DNA from: Bacteroidales bacterium
GTDB lineage: Bacteria; Bacteroidota; Bacteroidia; Bacteroidales; VadinHA17
DNA length: 64,000 nt
Direction of reading: 5' to 3'
Assembly: GCA_016715075.1 (NCBI GenBank)
Contig: JADKBK010000008.1
Coordinates: 124,001-188,000 of the forward strand
The notes beneath the pieces are model-generated. The model did not search any database, was not told the origin of the DNA, and worked only from the letters and a program-made list of their open reading frames with translations. Shown piece by piece: positions 58,422-64,000 of this stretch. How positions within the stretch are numbered: position 1 is the first letter of the stretch; each line of letters starts with the position of its first letter. Both the position numbers and the translations under genes were made by a program.

Positions 58422-59879
58422 CTAATCAGAATTTTTCATTGATCTGTTTCTTCTTCGCCAGATATAGAAAACAGGAATTCCAAGGAGTACTATTCCCAAA
58501 CCGGGGAATGTATAATCAGGCTTATAGATTAACAGGATAGTCATAATAACTATTGTAGTGGCAATATAGATAGCCGGAATGACCGGATAGCCGAATGCTT
58601 TATAAGGTCTGGGAATATCAGGTCGCTTTTTCCTCAGGATGAATATTGCCAGTATTGTCAGAGCGAAAAATATCAGGACAGCAAATATGACATAGTCAAG
58701 TAAATCACCATATGTTCCTGACAAACAAAGTAATACTGCCCAAAATCCCTGAACCCACAAGGCAAATCCCGGGACTCCTTTTTTGTTGATCTCACCAACT
58801 TTCTTAAAGAAGAGGCCGTCCTTTGCCATGGCATAATAGACCCTTGGACCTGCCATTATTAATCCATGATTACAGCCGAAAGTACTGACCATTATAAAAA
58901 TAGCCATAATAATGGCAGCATAGTCTCCGAAAACAACGCTCATGGCTGATGTTGCCACCCTGTCATCTGTAGCGAACTGAATACCCCGGCTCAGGACATC
59001 AGTACCGGCAGGAGAACCTGAGAGTGGCAGAATCTTGATATAAACGAAATTAGTAAAAAGATAAATTACAGAAATAAGAAGTGTTCCGTAGAAAAGGCTC
59101 AGCGGAACATTTTTTTTAGGGTTGATGACTTCATCTGAAAGATAGGTCACATTATACCAGGCATCGGCTGCAAACAGGGATCCTACAAGCGCCGTACCGA
59201 TAGCAGCAATCAGGGAAAACCCTGCGAGGGGAATAACCGTGTTATCGGGTCCTATCTTTCCTGCCTGCCAGAATACCTCTTTATTTATCTCAAGGGCATT
59301 AATATTTTTTGTGGCAAAGAATCCTATAAGTATGAAACCGAAAAGAGCGATGACCTTGGTTGACGAGAAAATATTTGCGACTGTCTTACCTGTAACAATT
59401 CCCCGGGTGTTGAGCCAGGTAAGGAATGAGATCATGGCTATGGCAATCACCATAGTACTGCTGATCTTCAGCGGTCCAAGATTCATAAGGATATTCCTGT
59501 CAGAGATCCATGGAAAAAGGACCCCGCTGAATTTGGCAAATGCAACAGCAACGGCTGCTATGGATCCGCACTGTATAACCAGGAAAGTGGTCCATCCAAA
59601 CAGAAAACCCAGTAAAGGATGATATGCCTCCTTGAGGTAAACGTATTGTCCGCCAACATGCGGCATCATGGATGCAAGCTCGCCATAGCTCAATGCCCCT
59701 ATCACGGTAATGATACCCGTGATAAGCCAGACAACCATCAACCACCCCGGAGACCCCACATTCCTTGCGATATCAGCGCTGACAATGAATATTCCTGAAC
59801 CTATCATTGCACCCGCAACAATGGCAATCCCATCGAAGAGATTTACTCGTTTCTGAAAAATATGGTCTTTTGCCTGCAT
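58422..59879 (-). CDS. APC-family amino acid permease
   Basis: The 485-residue protein has twelve predicted membrane segments and the APC signature GAMIGSGIFIVSADIARNVG in the first helix, with PHVGGQYVYLKEAYHPLLGF shortly after. LAT-like and gamma-aminobutyrate/amino acid subgroups share this pattern; the substrate cannot be inferred. It lies between the methyltransferase and the GH genes on the same strand, with no clear operon link. Confidence 0.92.
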   Translation of the reverse strand: MQAKDHIFQKRVNLFDGIAIVAGAMIGSGIFIVSADIARNVGSPGWLMVVWLITGIITVIGALSYGELASMMPHVGGQYVYLKEAYHPLLGFLFGWTTFLVIQCGSIAAVAVAFAKFSGVLFPWISDRNILMNLGPLKISSTMVIAIAMISFLTWLNTRGIVTGKTVANIFSSTKVIALFGFILIGFFATKNINALEINKEVFWQAGKIGPDNTVIPLAGFSLIAAIGTALVGSLFAADAWYNVTYLSDEVINPKKNVPLSLFYGTLLISVIYLFTNFVYIKILPLSGSPAGTDVLSRGIQFATDDRVATSAMSVVFGDYAAIIMAIFIMVSTFGCNHGLIMAGPRVYYAMAKDGLFFKKVGEINKKGVPGFALWVQGFWAVLLCLSGTYGDLLDYVIFAVLIFFALTILAIFILRKKRPDIPRPYKAFGYPVIPAIYIATTIVIMTILLIYKPDYTFPGLGIVLLGIPVFYIWRRRNRSMKNSD

Positions 59880-59940
59880 TGAATCTGTTTATATCTGACA
59901 AAAATAACTATTCAAATGAGACAGCCTAATACAAACTTAC

Positions 59941-62007
59941 CTAAGGCACTCTTTTATATCTTATTAAAACTGATCCGGGTTTCTCAGTCAGTTTTAGTGT
60001 GTAACCATTCTTAAGTATTTCACCTGAAAGTTCTGTATTTTCTTTAGTATCTTCATTAAAGAGCAGGTAATTACTGCCGGACTCAACCCCTCGCAGTCTC
60101 ACATCTATTGAATCTGCGGAACTCTCTTTTCGTCTGAAGGCCACAATGATGCCATCGCCTTCAGGAGAACGGTTCAACTGATATGCCAGCCATATATCAT
60201 CGCCGGTCAGATTTCCTGTCCCCGTGAGAGGATAGTAATCTCCATAGAAGTAAGGTCTCAGGATTTTATATTCTGCCAGACTTTTTTGCATTACCGGAAT
60301 AGATTCCGAATTCCTTCCGGTTACCTCCCAGTTCATTACAGCGGTGGCTCCCAGACCGGATCTGAAGGTGTAGTTTTCAGATTTGTATATTGCAGTGCCA
60401 TGGATAGGCAGATAGAAATTCAACCCATAAGTATGACACTGGTAACCATTCGGTTCTCCATACTGATAATCTGTTCTCCAGAGCGGTGCGCTTCGGGTTG
60501 TAGTCTCTATGTCAAGCCTCCTGCCGCCACTGGCGCAGTTATCTATCAGAAGTTGCGGAAAGCGCACCAGCAAACTGTCCCAGTATGCATATAATCCCTC
60601 AATATGCCTGATCTCTGAGATCCCGGTCCTGTCAGGCTTATCGTTCTTTTCCCAAAATGGCATAGGATCAAAATTAAAATCCTGCCTGTAATAATCTATT
60701 CCCTCTTTCCTGATGAAATCAGATATATAATCGGTTAGAAATATACGTGCTTCAGGATTACCCAGATTAAAAAGGGCATTGTCGTCACCCGGAAGTCTTA
60801 ATAACCACTCTGTGTTTAATTTATCAAACTGAGTTCCTTTCCTGACACGTTCAGGTTCAAACCAGACCATAAACTTTGCTCCTACAGCATGGACTGCATC
60901 AGCGACTGGTCTTAATCCATCCGGGAAACGGTCTTTCTCGACCGTCCAGTTTCCAACATTCTGCCACCAGTCTCCCTTGTCCCAGCCACAGCCTGTATAC
61001 CAGCCGGCATCGAGCCAGAACACTTCCGGCATGACCCTGAATTGCTGGTAACGCTTTACAAGAGCAATGGCATAATCAGCTGTCAGACAGTTGTATTCAT
61101 TACATGGCACAGGATCTCCGTAATCAAAGCTTCCTGAAAGTGGGTATTCTGCAAATTTCCCGTTTATCTTCCTGAAATGATGAGCCAGGATAAATTGTCT
61201 GAAACGATTATGCCCGACCATACGGTCTTCGCCTTTCCAGAACAACATGCATATTGATGGAGTTCTGATCTCTTCTCCGGGGTAAAGTACCAGCCTCATC
61301 CTGGCAAGACCTGATCTTACAGTAACCGATTTTTGGCCGGCCTGTTCTATTTCAGCATACCATTTGCCTGTCCATCCGATAGCAAAAACTGTTCCTCTGC
61401 TGCCCGGAGCCTCAATATTGAAAAATGGCAATGCCGAATTATCTGATGAACGTCCTCCTGACGGCATCATTGATATCTTTTTGCCAGGCTGCAGTAGTTC
61501 ATCCAGTTGCTGAAAATCACTGCGTTTGGCATCACTGCCAAGGGAATGGTGAAGAATGAACTGGCCTTCTCCTTTATAATTAAAAGAATAATTAATGGCT
61601 TCAGCCATGTCGATCAGCGGGGTATTTGAACCAGAACTGTTAATGAACTTTATAACCCACTCGACAGCCGGAAAATCGGTATAGGATGTCACAAAGCACT
61701 TGACTACAAGTCCGGATTTACCATCTGTATAGGAATAAACTGATTTCTTCATTGCAGGATCTTCACTTACCACCTTTTCCGCTGAATATTTCCATCCGGT
61801 AATAAATGTTTTTGAATCTATTCCGCCATAATTGAAAGAAAACGGGGGTACTTTTCCCTTTGCGAAATTATCATTTACCCATTGCTGGACGGTAATATCT
61901 TTCCCGCTGCGAGGATCGGCGGGCTGAGAGTATGCCTGACTGATGAAAAATAATGCAGTGACGAAGATTATTAAGGTCGTTTTAAATTTTGTCTTATTCC
62001 GTATCAT
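59941..62007 (-). CDS. Alpha-galactosidase, GH36
   Basis: The 688-residue exported protein has a signal peptide (ending AYSQ) and a GH36 (melibiase) barrel. The barrel includes VFWLDAGWYTGCGWDKGDWW, KFMVWFEPERVRKGT, the nucleophile-region DYYRQDFNFDP and acid/base-region DNCASGGRRLDIETTTRS. It removes alpha-linked galactose from oligosaccharides in the periplasm. The palindrome cluster lies just upstream. Together with the GH2 and GH16 genes it suggests use of a galactose-containing glycan. Confidence 0.92.
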   Translation of the reverse strand: MIRNKTKFKTTLIIFVTALFFISQAYSQPADPRSGKDITVQQWVNDNFAKGKVPPFSFNYGGIDSKTFITGWKYSAEKVVSEDPAMKKSVYSYTDGKSGLVVKCFVTSYTDFPAVEWVIKFINSSGSNTPLIDMAEAINYSFNYKGEGQFILHHSLGSDAKRSDFQQLDELLQPGKKISMMPSGGRSSDNSALPFFNIEAPGSRGTVFAIGWTGKWYAEIEQAGQKSVTVRSGLARMRLVLYPGEEIRTPSICMLFWKGEDRMVGHNRFRQFILAHHFRKINGKFAEYPLSGSFDYGDPVPCNEYNCLTADYAIALVKRYQQFRVMPEVFWLDAGWYTGCGWDKGDWWQNVGNWTVEKDRFPDGLRPVADAVHAVGAKFMVWFEPERVRKGTQFDKLNTEWLLRLPGDDNALFNLGNPEARIFLTDYISDFIRKEGIDYYRQDFNFDPMPFWEKNDKPDRTGISEIRHIEGLYAYWDSLLVRFPQLLIDNCASGGRRLDIETTTRSAPLWRTDYQYGEPNGYQCHTYGLNFYLPIHGTAIYKSENYTFRSGLGATAVMNWEVTGRNSESIPVMQKSLAEYKILRPYFYGDYYPLTGTGNLTGDDIWLAYQLNRSPEGDGIIVAFRRKESSADSIDVRLRGVESGSNYLLFNEDTKENTELSGEILKNGYTLKLTEKPGSVLIRYKRVP

Positions 62008-62070
62008 TGGAAAAAATTTATAGTATGATAAACAATTTATGTCATGGAGAAGGTTGTCGAGTCATTGATT

Positions 62071-62234
62071 GCGGTGTCATGTTATATAGGTTCATGACAT
62101 GCGGTGTCATAACATTATAGAATCATGACATGTTGAGTCCTGACATGCGGTGTCATGCCATGTAGGGTCATGCCATGGCATGACCCTACAATTATCGATC
62201 GATAAATGTGTAGTGCCACGCCATGGCGTGGCAC
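62071..62234. repeat. Cluster of palindromes between GH36 and GH16 genes
   Basis: A perfect 30-bp palindrome (half TGTAGGGTCATGCCA, 62161-62190), a 22-bp palindrome (half GTGCCACGCCA, 62213-62234), TTATCGATCGATAA at 62192-62205, and three GCGGTGTCAT words (62071, 62101, 62147), two of them inside ATGACA...TGTCAT hairpins. It fills most of the 247-base gap. Function unknown; may fold as RNA or bind protein. Confidence 0.75.
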
Positions 62235-62254
62235 ATCTGAAATCGGACTATTTT

Positions 62255-63082
62255 CTATAAACCCGGATTCTGTTGCCATACTCTCACATAATCGATTTTA
62301 AAATGTCCGGCTTTGTCTTTCGGATCAGGTAAACCAAACCATTCAGGCATAGTCTCACTGTCAAAATTCATCTCAAGAGGCTGATGCCAGTAAGCATTCT
62401 CCCTGGTTCTTATAACCTCACCGTTCAGGTACCATTTCAGCTCTTTTTCATTCCATTCAAGAGCGCAGGTAATAAAGTCATCTGCAAGCCTGTATGGTGT
62501 CTTCCATTCGACATTATCATGAACTTCTCCTTCCAGACCCGGTAACTTCATTACATGGGTTGTTGCAAAAAATTTATTCTCCCATGCTTTATCGGGATGC
62601 TTTCCGCAGATCTCGAAAACATCGATCTCGGTCCAGGTATCGGGATCGATGGAATAGAACCAGAATGCGCTTGAAGCTCTTGAATCCATCGGTTTAAATC
62701 TCAGTTCATAATAGCCGTAAAGCATACGCTGCTTGCTTTTAACTGCCGCAGTTGTAAAGGTATGATACTCCGCGGGCAGGCCCTCAAGTGTTTCGGTTTT
62801 TGAAGTCAATATCAGATTCCCCCGTTTAACGCTTACATTAGCCGGTGAGAAAAATCCGGGAGGTCTGCCTTTCCATCCTGGATTATATGGATACCACTTG
62901 ATCGTGTCAAGCGATTTTCCGTTGAACTCATCGCTGTACTCAGGCATAAATTTCCAGTCACCGGATGTCAGTGGACATTTCGGTTCCTGACCAGAATTTT
63001 TACCCTGGCCAAAAACAGATACTGAAAAGGCAGCATTAAACATTAATGCTATTACCCAGAGATTCTTTCTGTTAGCTCTCAT
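62255..63082 (-). CDS. GH16 endo-glycanase, agarase/porphyranase/laminarinase-like
   Basis: The 275-residue exported protein has a signal peptide (ending SVFGQ) and a GH16 jelly-roll with the catalytic EIDVFE in TWTEIDVFEICG. It also has WKFMPEYSDEFNGKSLDTIK and the C-terminal FKIDYVRVWQQ. MNFDSETMPEWFG is reminiscent of agarase and porphyranase subfamilies, but the subfamily is uncertain. It hydrolyses beta-linked galactan or glucan chains. It follows the edge gene by 70 bases on the same strand. Confidence 0.88.
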   Translation of the reverse strand: MRANRKNLWVIALMFNAAFSVSVFGQGKNSGQEPKCPLTSGDWKFMPEYSDEFNGKSLDTIKWYPYNPGWKGRPPGFFSPANVSVKRGNLILTSKTETLEGLPAEYHTFTTAAVKSKQRMLYGYYELRFKPMDSRASSAFWFYSIDPDTWTEIDVFEICGKHPDKAWENKFFATTHVMKLPGLEGEVHDNVEWKTPYRLADDFITCALEWNEKELKWYLNGEVIRTRENAYWHQPLEMNFDSETMPEWFGLPDPKDKAGHFKIDYVRVWQQNPGL

Positions 63083-63152
63083 TTACTATTTTTAAAAGTT
63101 ATTTTATTCAAATTAAATGTACATATATTTCTCTTAATCTTCAGATACTTCT

Positions 63153-64000
63153 TTATTCAGTTACCACAAGTCTCATCTGCCATGGGTCAATCATTTTTAA
63201 AGTGAATTTCTGATAGGGTCCGTCAGTTCCTGACGATTTGACTGATGTTTCCCGGCACTCCATATCATAAACTTTTATAAAACGGCTTTCTGTTCTTAGC
63301 ATTAATATTACATCCATAGCCGGATCAAATGAAGAATTTGTGAGTGTAAGAGCGGTCTTCCCGTCATGGGGCTGCCTGATCCATAAGTTTATCCTGTGAA
63401 ATGAAGAAACATACCCGGGAAGAGAATCTTTTGAAAGCCAGCGGAAGATGGCTTTCATCTGGGAGCTTTTTGACAGGTTTTCCATGAAGGTCCACGGGTA
63501 ATATCCTGCGACACAAATACGTCCTCCCGCCTTATTCTCAAAAACACCTGATGTGCATGAAGATACATCATTACCAGTATAATCGACAAGTCCTGAAAGA
63601 ATCTGAGCCGCCTCATCTGTTTTCTTCAGCGTATAAGCCGGTGAATTCCAGAATGACTGTCTGTTATCACGTTCTCGTCCTGCAAATGGTCCATTCAGGG
63701 GATGTGCTTTAAGTTTTTCAATCCTGTCAGCAATTTCCGCCTTAACTACCTCAAAGCCTGTAAGTTCACCAAAACCCATATCATTGAGCTGGCGCAGAGT
63801 TTCAGCATCCATATATACTCCGCCAGACAGGATTCCTTCTATCTCCTTTCTGGACATGGCATATATATTATCTTTCCCAAGTATTGTAACACTTGCATTA
63901 CTCTGAGAATAGCATGCAGGAATGCCAATACTGTATATATCGTGTGCAACGAGGGGATTTCCTGAACCAAGCCAGTCACCTTTTTCAATGTTGCCGGTAA
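63153..64000 (-). CDS. Glycosidase-associated protein, partial at window edge
   Basis: The frame is open to the right edge, so this is the C-terminal ~280 residues. The Met at 63857 is internal. The region GVYMDAETLRQLNDMGFGEL followed by TGFEVVKAEIADR resembles the part after the barrel in beta-galactosidase-like (GH42-type trimerisation) or related exo-acting proteins, then beta-rich sequence (RINLWIRQPHDGKTALTLT). I cannot name the family firmly. Its place before GH16 supports a role in glycan breakdown. Confidence 0.6.
   Translation of the reverse strand, partial: TGNIEKGDWLGSGNPLVAHDIYSIGIPACYSQSNASVTILGKDNIYAMSRKEIEGILSGGVYMDAETLRQLNDMGFGELTGFEVVKAEIADRIEKLKAHPLNGPFAGRERDNRQSFWNSPAYTLKKTDEAAQILSGLVDYTGNDVSSCTSGVFENKAGGRICVAGYYPWTFMENLSKSSQMKAIFRWLSKDSLPGYVSSFHRINLWIRQPHDGKTALTLTNSSFDPAMDVILMLRTESRFIKVYDMECRETSVKSSGTDGPYQKFTLKMIDPWQMRLVVTE

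Noticed and set aside
1..64000. CRISPR arrays, prophage, tRNA or rRNA genes
   Set aside because: No spaced direct repeats, phage genes, cloverleaf or rRNA sequences were recognised on either strand.

Overview
The window looks like a chromosomal segment of a Bacteroidota bacterium, most likely an uncultured anaerobic member of Bacteroidales or Marinilabiliales. This is inferred from several traits: many TAnnTTTG-type -7 promoter elements, a T9SS C-terminal sorting domain, a GldB-like lipoprotein beside nadE, a fused MurF-alanine racemase, DUF5686, DUF4294, DUF1573 and DUF4369-TlpA proteins, and an alpha-galactosidase and beta-galactosidase with export signals. Moderate GC and tight operons fit. 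I see no tRNA, rRNA, CRISPR array, prophage or intact insertion sequence.

Layout. 1-6.3 kb: partial secreted protein, a two-component system, a TlpA-like lipoprotein, MeaB and a DUF1573 protein. 6.6-15.1 kb: a beta-propeller/outer-membrane-barrel protein, an M20 amidohydrolase, a small 2[4Fe-4S] ferredoxin, GldB-like lipoprotein, NadE and a Crp/Fnr regulator. 15.2-32.7 kb: housekeeping genes (murF-alr, tdk, rsmI, DUF5686 protein, dnaB, ispE, biotin-dependent carboxylase pair, lptG, tgt, GT2-ECF sigma-rsmG, rpmH). 32.8-41 kb: mqnE (futalosine menaquinone route), PASTA protein, T9SS cargo, rluD, lemA-TPM-TPM and ddl. 41-51 kb: Gfo/Idh lipoprotein, UroD-like protein, gcvP, MBL hydrolase, pcm, a thpR relic, DUF4294, a zincin-like membrane protein and a PHP hydrolase. 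51-64 kb: beta-galactosidase, mobA-fhs, rRNA methyltransferase, APC permease, GH36, GH16 and a partial glycosidase-associated protein. This last part is the most accessory-like section and may serve a galactose-containing polysaccharide.

Metabolically, MeaB and the acyl-CoA carboxylase pair point to methylmalonyl-CoA/propionate chemistry. Fhs and GcvP feed one-carbon folate metabolism, and MqnE points to menaquinone-based respiration. Tdk/MurF-Alr, Ddl and PASTA proteins serve precursor and wall metabolism.

Two things stand out beyond gene content. First, eight genes carry single-base frameshifts, mostly in short homopolymers. This looks more like residual assembly error than decay. Second, intergenic regions hold a varied set of palindromes and low-complexity repeats: a 268-bp element with 13-bp terminal inverted repeats, a 30-bp perfect palindrome, purine octamer arrays, and an imperfect long inverted repeat. 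In one place a purine-rich repeat appears to have truncated a thpR gene. I found no clear previously undescribed multi-gene system. The best leads are the repeat families, the propeller-barrel protein with a degenerate peptidase domain, the Tgt without its zinc cysteines, and the uncharacterised protein coupled to rsmI.
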